NCBI GenBank assembly: GCA_021464415.1
Contig: CM038467.1
Span: 34,503,226 to 34,567,225 of the forward strand
Length of the DNA stretch: 64,000 nucleotides
Origin: Lonicera japonica
Lineage: Eukaryota; Streptophyta; Magnoliopsida; Dipsacales; Caprifoliaceae
Direction of reading: 5' to 3'
The translations under genes and the position numbers were made by a program. Positions 1-12,097 of the stretch are shown here, in pieces. Under the pieces are notes generated by a model. That model had not been told where the DNA came from and searched no databases. It saw only the letters and a program-made list of their open reading frames with translations. Each line of letters opens with the position of its first letter. The first letter of the stretch is position 1.

Positions 1-1219
1 TTTTAAATCGAAATTACAAAATTCTAAAGCTAAAAGTTTTGAAATACGATTTTCTACATTATTAGGTATGTTCTTACTGTTTTTCATGACTTCAAATTTT
101 ATTTTAATGTTTGATTTGATTATGGCTAGCTAAATTGTTTATTAGGGGTTCGTACTGAAAAATACGTAATTAATCTTTAAATGTAATTCAATTTAGGTTT
201 AAATTTGATTTTTCCATTGGTTATAGATTACCTACTGAATGAATGAGTATTTTTCTTATCTTTGAATGCGTTAAAAACATGTTTCTGTAAGTTTGCTAAG
301 AAATTACATTTAATTAATAACTATAAAAACGTTAATTCACGGATTTTTGCACAAAAACCCTAACTTGGTTGATTTAAGTGAATTGTCTAATTTGACGTTG
401 TTTTGGTATTTATTCACGCAAGTGACAAAAAAGTACTACTTTTGACTTTCGGCATTATTTTTAAGACGAATTTGTTTTGAATCACGTTCAAACCTATTCA
501 AACCTTATAAGAGTGTTAAGTTATTAATTTTTGAGAAGTTTTATCAACTTGGGTTGTTTTTGTCATTCACTAACAATATGAGGCTCTAAATTACACTTTT
601 TCAAATTCATAAGCTTCATTATCGAATTATATTGCTCAAAACTAGTCTATATAGTCTTACCACGCATGGGCTATCATTTACTTGTAATAGTAATATAATT
701 GGATGATTGAACAGTCTAGGAGCTATATCTTAGAGAAAAATCTTGTTTAAACTTAGATTTGGATTACTCAATTGGACTAGTTTTATACTCCCTAACTACG
801 GATACCCCTAACGTTTGTTTCTCATTGATTTAATTTTATTTTATATTCTATTTTATTTAGTTAGTAAGCTATTTTATTTATTTTTAGTTTAATTGCATGC
901 TCTTTTAGTGCATTTAGAAGTCTTTTAGGTAAATAACTTGCGCTTGTGGATTATCTTTACTTTTGCACCCTACGATTGTATTTGCCTTTAGTTTTAATTT
1001 AGTTTAGTTAATTAGCAGTTTTAATTTAGTTTCATTTCCTTCCTTATTCCTCAATTCTATCATATTTTCTTTTCTTTTCTCTTCTTCCTTCTGAGAGAGA
1101 TATCTAGAGAAAATAGATTCATTGCCTTCCCTGTGGCTCGACCTTGAACTTTTCCATGTATACTAAAACTTGAATGCCTGCACTTGGATGTAATAACTCG
1201 CTCTTTTTGTGCGTAGTCA
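1..1219 (+). mobile_element. 3' part of an Athila-like LTR (truncated by window edge)
   Basis: The last 120 bases follow the same plan as the ends of the other Athila-like LTRs here: a CCTGTGG-TCGAC motif, a stretch ending in CTTGAATGCCTGCACTTGG, then a TCA end at 1219. The equivalent stretch in the solo LTR at 12,844-14,573 reads CTTGACGTGCCTGCACTTGG and ends GCGTCA. No primer-binding site follows, so this is a 3' LTR, a solo LTR or a fragment. The left end lies outside the window. No coding region is visible inside. The family call rests on this terminal similarity only. Confidence 0.5.
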
Positions 1220-1585
1220 TAATGCCCTACGATACAAGTGTTCGTCTCGGCTTATGGCAGACGACACTTGTGGTTTAACAACCTAAAGGTTTTAAATAAT
1301 GCCCTAAGGGTACAAGTGTTCATCTTGACCTATAATAGATGTCACTTGTGGCTTATCAACCAAAAGGTTTTAAATAATGGTCCTAGGGTACAAGTGTTCA
1401 TCTAGGCCTATAGCAGATGACACTTGTGGCATAGCAGTCAAAAGGTTTTAAATAATGCCCATAGGGCACAAGTGTTCATTTCGGCCTATGATAGATGACA
1501 CTTATGGTTTATCAGCCAAATTGTTTTAAATAATGCTACAAGGGTACAAGTGTTCATCTTGGCATATGGTAGATGGCACTTGATG
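1219..1585. repeat. Minisatellite, about five 78-bp units, each a hairpin
   Basis: Units begin with AATGCCCTA-like sequence at about 1221, 1298, 1376, 1454 and 1532, a period of 77-78 bases. Each unit contains ACAAGTGTTCATCT, a loop of about 14 bases, and AGATGACACTTGT, so each can fold into a stem. The array lies at the distal end of the minus-strand Tat-type relic, where its 3' untranslated region would be. Tandem repeats in that position are known for Tat/Ogre elements. Confidence 0.85.
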
Positions 1586-1764
1586 GAGTCATGTTGCCCT
1601 TATAATTCAGTTGTCAGGATAATATACACCTTTTGTCAATATAACCGATTTGCTCTAATTGTGCACATGTTGTTTCTTGTACTTATCCTTTTTTGCACGT
1701 GGTTTCGCATATGTATATCTACTTTTACCAAACGTCGTGTTATTTAAATAGTGGTTGAAGGGTT

Positions 1765-2620
1765 TGCCACATGACGTCACAGGAAGGGCGGGTAATGCTT
1801 TCCAAAGCATCACGTCGTTTCAAAATTAATAACTCCCTAATAAACCATTGTCAACTTCCGTTATAAATGACCATTTCCATCCCATTAATATACCATCCTC
1901 CAAATCACTTTTCTTCATTCAGAAAACCAAAGCACTAATAATCATAGATAAACATTCCGATGAAATGAGTTGTTTCTATCGACATACGATGACCCTTAGC
2001 ACCGAAGATACCCTCCTTCAAAGGGTGAAAGGACTTGAAAAGTAAGTTCGGAGGTTGGAGAGAGACATTGCCCAAATGGTCAGAACCATCCAAAATCTGA
2101 AGGAGCATTTAACTGTCGTGACCACAAAAATGAACAAACTGCGTGAGAGGTTGAGGTAGAGGGGAAGAGCAAGAGAAGAGAATACGTACCTCAATTCAGT
2201 TGGAAATACATTTTTAACCATGTATTCCTATGGATCGAGAACTTGCCTCACAAAAAACTAGTGGTTCTTTTTTCCTCTTTTGCTCTTCAACTGTTCCATT
2301 TGTTTTTACATCCTCTCTTTCTCTTGTTCCTCCTCCTTAAGTTCTTCTTAGATTGACTCCATTTTGTTGATTTGGGGTTCTTAACGAGTTTTCGAGCTCA
2401 TGACAAGTTACCTTTAACATCGCCGTCACTCGCTTATCTATCTTTTAGGGTTCCTCTAGTTAGGGAGAAGCAGTAAAACATCTTAGCGATTTTAAGGAAA
2501 AAAACTCCTTCTTCTGTATATTTTTTTCGGATATGTAATCAATTGGACCTCAAAGTCCTACTATTGTTGTTTATTCTATCAATGAAAAGTATCATTTTGT
2601 TATATCACATCTTGTTTGCC
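1765..2620 (+). pseudogene. Plus-strand promoter-plus-ORF unit A, antisense to the Tat-type pol relic
   Basis: An ATGACGTCAC element at about 1771 and a TTATAAATG TATA-like box at about 1861 precede a start codon at about 1962. The reading frame starts MSCFYRHTMTLSTEDTLLQ, meets a stop at 2043, and continues in frame beyond it with a charged, leucine-rich stretch (RRLERDIAQM, IQNLKEHLTVV) that looks like a coiled coil. AATGAAAA at about 2580 could be a polyadenylation signal. No known family is recognised. Its orientation opposite to pol, between integrase and the expected 3' LTR, fits the extra antisense ORFs described in some Tat-lineage elements; that link is inference. Confidence 0.35.
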
Positions 2621-2889
2621 ATTTTCTTTTTCCCCGTGGTTGTATGAATATTTATAGCTGAATCACCATTGCCAATCTATTACTTATTGTAAATGGACAT
2701 ATTTCCTGTTCTTGAGATAGTGACTTGGACAATCCACATGTTGGCTTCCAATTGGTCCATCATGGATCAAATTGGAGGTCCACGTGTTATATTAGCTATT
2801 TTGGTGCTTTCTTTTCCCAATTTGACTTTTCGTCAAACCGTTGTCTTGGCGTGCCATAAATGAGTCTTGAATTTTCGCTTCTCTAGGTC

Positions 2890-3490
2890 ACTTTTTACTG
2901 CTATTTATACGTGCCCAGATTCACTTCTTTTTTCACAAGTCATTAACTTTTCTGTATTTAGAGTTTCACTTCAAAGAATCATCTCTAAAGTTCCCAAGCT
3001 TCAAAAGTGACATGGCTCACCAACAAAGCGGCTCCTGTTCGAACAATCCTGGCAGTGATAAGGCAAGATACTTTATCCCTCTTTGCTCTATTTCTTCAGG
3101 CAAGGTTTCTAAAAAATTTACCAACTCCAATTAGAGTTGACTGAGCGCATCCTCGACTGAAGGGCTCTCGATACAACTTGGATAGGGCCTTACTTGATGG
3201 GTTTCATGCTGCTAGGGAGACTGCCCAGTTAAGGGCGGCTTTGGCCTCAACGCGCTGCCTTTAGCAGCGTCAGAAGGAGGCCTATAGTACCATGAAAAAA
3301 TGGTACAACGCCGTAATCACATAGAGAAACCAATTGCCGGCCAAATTAAGGTGTAAGGATTAGGATAATTTCTTTTTTCTTCTTCTTTACTCTTATTATT
3401 TTTTATTTTATGTTGTTGGCCTCGAAGCCTTCCTCTTGTACACAACAAATTTTAATCAATGAATAAATACTTACATTTATTCATATTTAG
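2890..3490 (+). pseudogene. Plus-strand promoter-plus-ORF unit B
   Basis: CTATTTATAC at about 2900 is a plausible TATA box. About 100 bases later an ATG at 3011 opens a short frame (MAHQQSGSCSNNPGSDKAR) that ends after about 40 codons. Another frame around 3190-3350 reads as a charged helical segment (ARETAQLRAALAS, RQKEAYSTMKKWYN) interrupted by stops. AATGAATAAATA near 3460 could be a polyadenylation signal. The plan (TATA, short leader, ORF with helical segment, AT-rich end) repeats that of unit A just upstream, so the two may be diverged copies. Function unknown; disrupted. Confidence 0.35.
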
Positions 3491-4099
3491 GTTTTTGTTT
3501 ATGATATTGTTGTGTGACAAATAAATTGCTGATCGCACAAATTTTTTTATTAAAGCTTTAAGACGTTCCTCTTGGTTCTGCCAAATCCAAGGAACTCTAA
3601 ACTTCGATTATTGTTAAGTGTTCATCCACTTGAATTTTCAATGTAACAATTTAAGTTTTATGACATTAAAATTAACTTCATCTTAGTCGACATATTTCAG
3701 CCTTTGATGTGTCCCGTAAGCATGGACATTCGCAATGACCTCATCAGGACTGTAAAATTTACGAGGCGCTTTTATGGCACCGACACTTACACCAACCTAC
3801 TATGCTTGCAAAGTTCCTTATCCAATGGTAACTTTTATTAAAGGAATATGGCATCAATATACTTCTCATGGAAGCACCGACCTGTTTGACTCAACTCGTA
3901 CAGCCTTGTTTCTTAGGCATATTCGTCTCGGCTTAATGAGCCACTCAGTCCTTGACCATATTTGTTTCAAGCTATTTCGGCCTTACTAGTACGAAAATTC
4001 TTAAATAGATTACCCTCAAGGGAGGTTTTTGGTTTGCACAGCAATGAATCAAGAAAACCTTTTGTTTCATTGAATTGTAAGTCAGCAAAGATAGTGGCC

Positions 4100-5290
4100 C
4101 TTTACCATGGCCTTTTCTTAACAAAATGTTAATGATAATAGGCTCTTAGATTAGAAATGTTCCACATATTCGGAATCTCTCTCCCATCTTGATCTTCCAG
4201 GTAATAAGCACATGTCCCAGTAATGCCAATTACCACATACAAACCTTCCGATTAGCTACCAGTTTCTCATGGGCTGGATGAACTATTAAACTCGTGTTTT
4301 TTTTAAGTATAAGCTCGATCTAAAACTCTCTAGGGTTCATCCTTTTGCCTATTTTCTTAGTTAGGCTCTACTTATCGGCTACTTTTCTGCTCTCATCAGC
4401 AAAGTCCAAAGTTTCTTCCATCGCGGCATCAATTTTTCTTGATTATACCATCATAGTTCTCAGAGTAGGTAAACTAACTCTCAATGGGATCACAAACTCT
4501 GAGCCATAAATCAATGAGAATAGAGTTTCGCCGATTTATTGGCATGGCGTTGTTTTGAATACCTAGAGTATCGAAGGCAATTCTTTCACCCAATTTTCTT
4601 TTGCATCATGTAATATATTACATAAGCCTTCTAGTATGACCTTGTTTGACGACTTGATTTGGTCGTTTTTCTGAGGATGGGTAACACTAGAAAAACTCAA
4701 CTGAATACACAACTTCCCATAAAATTTGCAGATCTTCTAACTCTTAAACTGGGTTCCATTGTTTAAGATGATCATTTTAGGAATGCTGAAATAAGTAACG
4801 ATGTTCATCTACAAAAATGTTCTAATATTCAAACCCGCAATGTTAATCAAAGGCTTAGCCTCTACCCATTTGGTAAAGTAACCTTTTGCCGTGAGAAAAA
4901 AAATTCTAGAACTGGCTGCTCTCGAAAACGAATAAAGTATATTTAAACCCCACTGAGCTACTGACCACGGGCTTATGATAAGAGAAAGTTCAGTGCCCGG
5001 AGGGTTGATGATGGGTGCATGCTTGTTGCATTTGTGCACTTCTTCACCTAGGCTAAGGCATCTTTTTGCATGTAGGGTCGCCAATGACTTTTGCTCCTTG
5101 CTCTGTGGGCCAAAGATCTTCCCCCTATGTGACTTCCATAGCTGCCTTCATGCAACTAATGGAGTATATCTTGCACTTGCTTTGAATGCACGCATTTCAA
5201 ATAAGGGTCAGAGAACGATCTTCTATAGAGTTTGTTGTCAAGAGATGGCCAATATTGACTAGCCTGGCTCTTATTCGGTATGTCTCTAAG
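4100..5290 (-). pseudogene. Ty3/gypsy (Tat-type) integrase relic
   Basis: Read on the minus strand, the segment contains in order: an H2C2 zinc-binding region (YRRSFSDPYLKCV, LHEGSYGSH), the start of the catalytic core (HAPIINPPGTELS, SPWSVAQWGLNIL, YFTKWVEAKPL), further core motifs (NNGTQF-like, THPQ-like) and the C-terminal part (GETLFSLIYG-like, LRAYYH). It is broken by many frameshifts and stops; the longest open piece is 91 codons at 4809-5084. RT, RNase H and protease are missing between it and the leader at 5.6 kb, so a large internal deletion has occurred. Not functional. Confidence 0.8.
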
Positions 5291-5410
5291 TTATCACTGG
5301 GTAGAGTTACATAGTTTCTCTATTGTCCATCCATGAGACTCCCAAATCGACCAAGATTGCGAAAACCACATTCTTATAGGATTTGATTATTCATTCTGAG
5401 TTTTGTCACA

Positions 5411-5680
5411 TCATTGACGGTACCACCAGTGGCGAGACCGTGGTGTTGTAATTACTATCAATCGTACCCTATTTGTGTTGGTTAGCAATGTCAGTAGATC
5501 CTTCCATTTGATAGGCGGCAATCCGCCATCGCCCTCTATCGGTTGCACTTGCGAAGCCCGCAAGGTGGCTACTCTTATTTGAGGTATGGTAATGGGTATT
5601 GTTCTTTCGGTGAAAGGTGATAAGCTCGCAAACTCGCTGAGGACGAAAGCGTTTTCTCTTTTCCCACAGACGGCGCAAAT
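5411..5680 (-). other. Retroelement leader and primer-binding-site region
   Basis: Next to the LTR, the minus strand reads TTTGCGCCGTCTGTGGGAAA (5661-5680). This is close to the TTGGCGCCGTCTGTGGGAA that follows the 5' LTR in Tat-type gypsy elements, with one base lost. An open frame of 98 codons crosses the junction on the minus strand but has no recognised gag domain. It is probably leader sequence or the first codons of gag. Confidence 0.6.
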
Positions 5681-6414
5681 TGTGGGTGGTGTAAAATTTA
5701 GGCTCAACCTACAGTAACAGTTTGAGAAAATGAGTTTTATTATGGTAACGAGAATGTGAGCTTAGACAAAGGGTATTTTTTGTACGGTAAGTTCCCTCGA
5801 AAGCGTTTATGCTAATCCGGCAGTACGTTCTCCGTTTGTGTGTCTGTGTGATTGTTATATTGAGCTCTTAAGGCTGTCGATCAATGAAGGATATGGATTA
5901 CAAGCTCTCTTTCTCTCAAACAGAAAAGGTAAGCAAGTAATGTACTAACAACCAGAGCATTCCACAATCAACAACCCTTTTTCTGTGCCCTCGACCCATT
6001 TTCTATTTATACATATAGAATTAGGGTAACAATTGTTCATAAGGGTTAACAGTAAAATGACTAAAGAAGCTAAGACTTGGATAATACTCCAGCCGTCTCT
6101 CCCTTATCCACAACTAATAACTTCTAAAACTGTACGTTTATAGTGGTGTAGTAAAGGTCAATATGATTCTGTATAGGTCCATGAAATTCGCTATGATTTT
6201 TAACAAGCACTTTCTTCTTATTTGGTCAAGTGTGCCATTCCTCCTTCAAGTCAACTTCGGCTTGGCCATCTAGGCAACTTTGGATGTCGGCAATTTGGCG
6301 CGTCTTTTGCTCATTCCATGTGCTCATGCTAGGCCTGCCGACCTGGTTCGCCGTATGGGCTCCTAAACAGATTAGGCCGGCCCAACTTGCCTTAACCAAA
6401 TTTTATTCTCCCTC
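5681..6414 (-). mobile_element. LTR of the minus-strand Tat-type element
   Basis: In sense (minus) orientation it starts TGAGGGAGAATAAAA and ends ACCACCCACA directly before the primer-binding region, giving TG...CA ends and about 734 bp. A TATAAATA box lies at 6004-6011 on the minus strand. The inner edge is well supported by the adjacent primer site; the outer edge rests only on the TG dinucleotide. No second LTR copy was found at the other end, so no target duplication can be checked. Confidence 0.55.
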
Positions 6415-8920
6415 AAAAGTTATAATATTTAAAAAAAAAAATTGAATGGGAAATTTTGAACTCAAAAATAAAAAGAAAAGTGTCCAAGAAAGAAGAAAAA
6501 AAAAGAATTAAACGAGAAGGACAACCAACGAACAGTTGAGAGAGTATTTGATGTAATGAAAGTGCTCGTGATATATATATATATATATATATATATTTTG
6601 ACCTAAAAAACATAAAGAAAAAAGTGAGAAAATAAGGGAGTTGGTACCTCTTCATTACATTTTTCTCCGAATATGTCCCGATGCCTTTTGCTTTGAGGGT
6701 TATAGAGGAATTTTGTCACCTGCGTGAGTTGCGAGGATAAAATTTTATATAAAACTTTGTGGAGATGATCTCTATAATAATTAGATCATTTATACAAAAA
6801 TTTCAACATAAAACTCAAAGCGGAAATGAGTATAATAAAAAAAAATTGATATATATTCATTATCGTCAATTACAATTTTATCAATAAAAATTTTAGATGA
6901 TCATTTCACCAACTTCTAATTTTTTTGATGAAATTTTGTGAGGATGATATACTCATTATATAAATTAGTTCCACTAAATTTTATGAAAATTTCATCAATT
7001 TAACCCTTGAAATGGAAGGCATTAAGAAAAATTAAGAGAAAATGGTAATAAAGATGAACCAAGTTCGTGAAGAAACTCCCAATAAATGATAGAAAGAGTA
7101 TTTGACATAACAAAAGTGTTTGTGACATATATTTTCACATCCTTAGATAAAATTTTAATTTTACCAAAAAAATAAATTAATCTAGATCGGCCATATTTTA
7201 TTTTATTTTTGAAAAGAAAAAGGAAGTATAAGTTTCTTCTTTGAATTACTAACAATGAAAACCCACCCCATACTCTCCATTGGTGAGTCTCAAACATGTG
7301 ATTTCTCATTGGTTCGAGTGAGTGTCTCCCCGACTAGACTAACTAAGTTTCTCAAATCTAGGCCATAAAATCATTGTGCGGTATACTGATAAAAACCTTT
7401 AAACATTTGTCTTTATTTTTTTTTGTACTTGCAGTATACTGATACGATTGGTTATCAATTATGAAAGAAGGAGAAAGAGAAATGAGGTTCGTGTGGATAA
7501 AATTAATCTGGGCGAGAACTGAAGAACCTACCCATATCTTCATTATTCTGGTACCCAAAGTGTGACTTTAATCTAATTTTGTTAACCCTACCTTGTTATA
7601 TTTAAATTTTATTTAGAAAACATATTAAATATTGCTAAAAGATTATAAAATTCAATAGGATAATAAAATTTTAGCAATGTAATAATTAAATTCATGTCCT
7701 CATAATCAAAACAAATTATTTTTTCTAATAATCAAATGGTGGCCCCACTTATGATATTAGACAATTGAAAATATTAAGATGGTCTTTTGAAATTTAAATA
7801 ATCTGTGGCTTTCCCTATTGTTTATTGAAGAAATTAAATTATTTAATTCCTTATTTAAAAAATTTATTGCTGGCCTTGAATAATTCAAGAGTGAGTGAGT
7901 GACACCCATGACATAGATATCCTAACCTTGTCATCACATTCCACCTCTCCTTTCAACGTCTTTTTTCTATCTTCTTTAAAAGAGCGATAGTGGTAGACCT
8001 GGCTATTAAAATGAGACCCGACACAATAAAACAACATATATGACACAAAATTATAAATTAATCAATGATTTAACACATTTAAATTGGTCAATTACTATTC
8101 GTCAACACAATATTAGGACCTTTAAATTATAAAGACACTCATTTATATGTTTTATATAATATAATATAATATAATACAATATACTTAGTAAATAATTTAT
8201 AAGAAATGTCTTTGTTAATCCATGAATAAGTGTATATATATAGGTAGATTTGTCAACAGATCGGTTCTTTTAGGTTTCGTGTGTCATAAAGAATTCATGT
8301 AAATTTCTCCATCACCAAATGACCTAATAAGATATCAAGTTAGTTTTTTGGATTAATATACAAATCTGATTGTTGTCGTCTGACACGGCACTACCCAAAA
8401 ATACTTACCTGTTAAGGATGTAATCCTTTTCTTCTTCTTATTTTCTTATTTTCTTTTTTTAAATGTAAATAATTTTCTATATTTTTTTCACCAAAGTAGG
8501 ATTAATGAATAGCTAAAATTACTAAATAGTAGGGATAAACTTCTATAGATACTAAAATAGCTACAAATTATTTATTAGTTTAGAAAATATTTGTTTCAAT
8601 AAATAAAAAAAAATAAAAATTATCTAGTCTAACGGATGACCCTAATTCTTTAGTAATTATTTATTTTATTTTATTTTTTGTCATTTCTTAGAATCCTTAA
8701 GAAATCAACAATCAATTGAAGTCTAATAAGTAAATATACGTTATATAAGGTAACATTTTGTATTGAAGGCCTAAAGTTATAGGCGATATTGGCATTGACA
8801 AACAATATTAGGATTGTCTGATTTTATTTTATTTTTATTTTTGGTCTTTGTTATATTATTCTTAGTTTACTAAATAGTACTGTCACATGTATATGTAAAT
8901 TGAATCATTTTTTTCCGGGA
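6415..8920. other. AT-rich intergenic DNA with hairpin repeats and an AT microsatellite
   Basis: No gene is supported here; the short ORFs have biased, low-complexity translations. An (AT)n tract lies at about 6571-6595. Around 6740-7015 are two copies of a hairpin motif (TTTGTGGAGATGAT / ATCAT...AAATTTC) that recurs elsewhere in the window. The rest shows nothing recognisable. Confidence 0.6.
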
Positions 8921-8924
8921 AACG

Positions 8925-9225
8925 ATCAACTTGGTTTAAAAAAAAAAACATTCTAAAATAAAGTCCAAACGTATAATAATATAAATTTTACGTGCCAAAA
9001 CTAATTAAAAGTTAAAAATTTAACAATACTTATTTTATTTTCGTTATTACTTTATCGAGAGTCGTGTTATAAGAAATTGTTTTGTTGCTTTTTCTTTTGT
9101 GTTCTCTTTTGTTAGAATCAATACTTCACTTAATCAACATATCAAGTAAAGCCAAATATATATTAAAAAAAAAAGCCAAATATATAGACAAAAAGAGAAA
9201 AAGAAAAGGTAAAGCGAAATATGGG
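8925..9225 (+). repeat. Direct duplication, copy 1
   Basis: From the CGATCAACTTG motif through AAAGTCCAAACGT, TTACTTTATCGAGAGTC, TTTTGTTAGAATCAAT to AAAGCGAAATATGG, this segment matches copy 2 at 10,005-10,335 in the same orientation, with small indels. The offset is about 1.1 kb. No coding function is seen. Confidence 0.8.
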
Positions 9226-9399
9226 ATCCAAGATTCCTTGAGTAAGTTAATAACAGGAGATGGGTGGTGGTGATAGTTATATTCCATATATATAATATTA
9301 TAAAAAAGTATTGAAAAATAGGGTTTACATAAAAAACAAAAAAATAAATAAAAAGTATTGGATAGTAATATTTTTGTAAATTAAGAGTTTATATTTGAC

Positions 9400-9865
9400 C
9401 AAATTTTAAAAAAGTGCAAAGTTAACTTTGCAATAGATTTTTAAATTTTATTTTCTTATAGAATCATGCAAAAATTAAGGTTGCACTATATGTTGTTTAG
9501 CATATTATTATACATAAGTGTTTAATTTACAATACTTTAGAATAATTTTAACAAATTATATATTCAAAGCCTATTTATTAATAAAATATATATAATAATT
9601 TTTTCGGAGTTATGCAAAGTTAGGTTTCCACTCCTTATTTTCTAAAAATTATTATATATATTTTTTATTTGACGTTATTTTAAAATTTTATGAATGAAAT
9701 ATAAGAATATACTTGTTAAAAAATATAAACATATCATGCAAAACAGCTTTGCATTAATTTTTTTTATTGCAAAGCTAAGTTCGCACTCAACATAATTTTA
9801 TGCAAAGTTAAATTTACACTCAACATAATTTTATGCAAAGTTAAGTTTGCATTCGGTCAAAACCC
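9400..9865. repeat. Repeats around the motif TGCAAAGTTAAGTTTGCACT
   Basis: Variants of GCAAAGTTAAG(T)TTGCACT occur many times. At 9769-9860 they form a short tandem array of 36-bp units joined by CAACATAATTTTA. Related sequence appears at about 26,740-27,160. No coding potential; origin unknown, possibly a diverged transposon. Confidence 0.55.
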
Positions 9866-10004
9866 TTATTTTAAAATGATAATGATATTTAAGGCCTTAT
9901 TTGTTGAAATTTTTAAAAAATATATTGTCACACAAAATCTTTTACTTCCTTTCTAATTATAAGAATAAATAAAAAAAAAGTTGAAAAATTTAATTATTTA
10001 TTTA

Positions 10005-10335
10005 GCGATCAACTTGATTTAAAAATAAAATCATTCTAAAATAAAGTCCAAACGTGTAATAATATAAATTTTAAGTGCCAAAACTTCCAATGACGTAATG
10101 AATAATTAAGAGTCAAAAACTTAATAATAAAATCATTTATTTTATTTTTATTATTACTTTATCGAGAGTCTTGTTATACCTCATCCAATACCTCTAGCCA
10201 GTATAAGAAAAACCTTTTGTTGCTTTTTCTTTTGTTATTCTCTTTTGTTAGAATCAATGCTTTATTTAACCAACATGTCAAGCAAGTTACCCTCAATAAG
10301 GAAAGAAAAGAGTTAAAGCGAAATATGGTATCTAC
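10005..10335 (+). repeat. Direct duplication, copy 2
   Basis: This matches 8925-9225 along its length, with an extra stretch near 10,180 (CCTCATCCAATACC) absent from copy 1. Together with the intervening DNA it looks like an old local tandem duplication of about 1.1 kb. Confidence 0.8.
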
Positions 10336-10339
10336 TGAA

Positions 10340-12090
10340 CGAACCGACAATAATTTACTTTAACCTATGTATTAAGTAAAGGAAGATTCAAAACCCAATG
10401 CTAGTTGAATAAAATTAAGTACAAAAATAACTTTTCAATTTTTTTGGTGATTTTAAATACAAAAATTCTTGGGAGCCCACAAAATTTGAAAACTCATCCA
10501 TATTTTGGGCTTTTTTGCATCACACCCCACCTTATTTTCACTCGAATCTTGCAATTCACCCACCAAGTGGGATGTGTTTACAAAAAATTTAAGATCAAAA
10601 AAAACAAATATTTGGAGCAGAAACTCAATAAAATATTTCTCAATAAAATAATTGTCTCGCTAAATTAATAAATTGCATGCCCCAACTCGAGCAGAAGAGT
10701 TAAATTAATAGTTTCACTAAATTTATAAGATAATACTTTTCTATAAGGTCTTCTTAAGTTGAACGGTTACATAAATTAATAATTTACCTTTTCAGACTTA
10801 CTGTTATGCCTTATCAAGATATGAGTAAAATGAATTGTTTGGTTTTTGCTAAAATTTATATTTACCTGAGTTTCGTCTCTAAGTTTTTGTAATGCCCTAA
10901 GCATGTCTTCGAGAATCCCGATGGAACCCTCCCGTCGACCCAATATGGGTTGTGTGCACCTCGCACGTGTATTTTCGATGATTGTAATCGTCAGTACGTT
11001 TTTCGGGTAAACAGACAAAATTGTTATTTGTACCCTTTTAAAGTACAATGCAGTCTGCGTAACCAAAGTGAGTTTGAGGATTATGTTACGATATGAGAAG
11101 GTGTTAGACACCCACGTTGCCCTTTCGACTTTTACACGAACATGGTTAATAACATATTTTACGCTCTTGTCTATTGTTTTAAGGCCTAAATGTGCATATA
11201 TATCAATGTTATTAACATACTGGAGAGATTATGTGATTTACGAGGCATACTGGTGCAAAAACACCGAAGACTAATCGAGACGCACCGAAGACCGATCGGA
11301 CATCCATGACAAAGGACATATTTCTTATGTTTTGGAGGTCCAGGAAGCATGCAAAAGGGGATTTACATCCAGATTAAGAATATAACAATGTATTTGCAAT
11401 TCGATTCTAGTTTAACATAAAAGATGGTACTAATTAGGGCAAAAATATTGTTGATTAGGGAAGACCGATCAGTTTAGCAAATTTATACATTATGACCCGT
11501 CCAATTTTAGATTATTTAACATGCGTGCACTATTTTTGCTTTATATACAACATTCATAGCATATTATATACATACATGCAAGGCAATCAAATATATTGAA
11601 AACGATTTAAAGAGATTTAACATAATACCGACAAGCTTTTGTTTCGATATTGAAAAAGTATTACAAGTTGTAACTAGTCTAAGAATTTCGAATACATCTA
11701 TATAAACCTAGTACAGAGTCTTTGCTCGGGTATCTACGGTATTACAGTGTGTTCCTATATTTATTTCCATGTATCCTCTAAATTTTAACTCATTCATTCT
11801 GCATTGCTGCACATTATTACATATGTGTCCTGGTGTGACTGAAGTATGTATTGGTAGGCTACACATTATTATTCTTTATCCTACATTGTGTGAGTGTGGT
11901 TCACTGGTGTGAAGTATATGTGTTTGGTCATTAACTTATCGGTAGTAAAATGCCTTTTTGTTAAGAATTTAACACTATTATCTATGCTCAATTAAACAAT
12001 TACAGCCTAGTTATATATAATACTAGCATATAGGCGTATTCTATGTGTGCAATAGAATACTTAATTAGTAGTTCTTCAAACTAAAAATAT
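10340..12090. other. Intergenic; possible LTR fragment at 10.75-11.35 kb
   Basis: An open minus-strand frame of 111 codons (10,776-11,111) has no recognised domain. The plus strand near 11,090 reads GAAGGTGTTAGACACCCACG, similar to the GGTGTTAGGCACCC motif seen in some plant LTRs, so this may be an LTR fragment; support is weak. At 12,022-12,060 there is CTAG followed by a perfect 9-bp-stem hairpin, GTATTCTAT/ATAGAATAC. Nothing else is recognised. Confidence 0.3.
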
Positions 12091-12097
12091 GTAATGA

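Noticed and set aside
10776..11111. Minus-strand ORF of 111 codons
   Set aside because: No domain, no start context or splice structure, and the plus strand resembles an LTR fragment; not called a gene.
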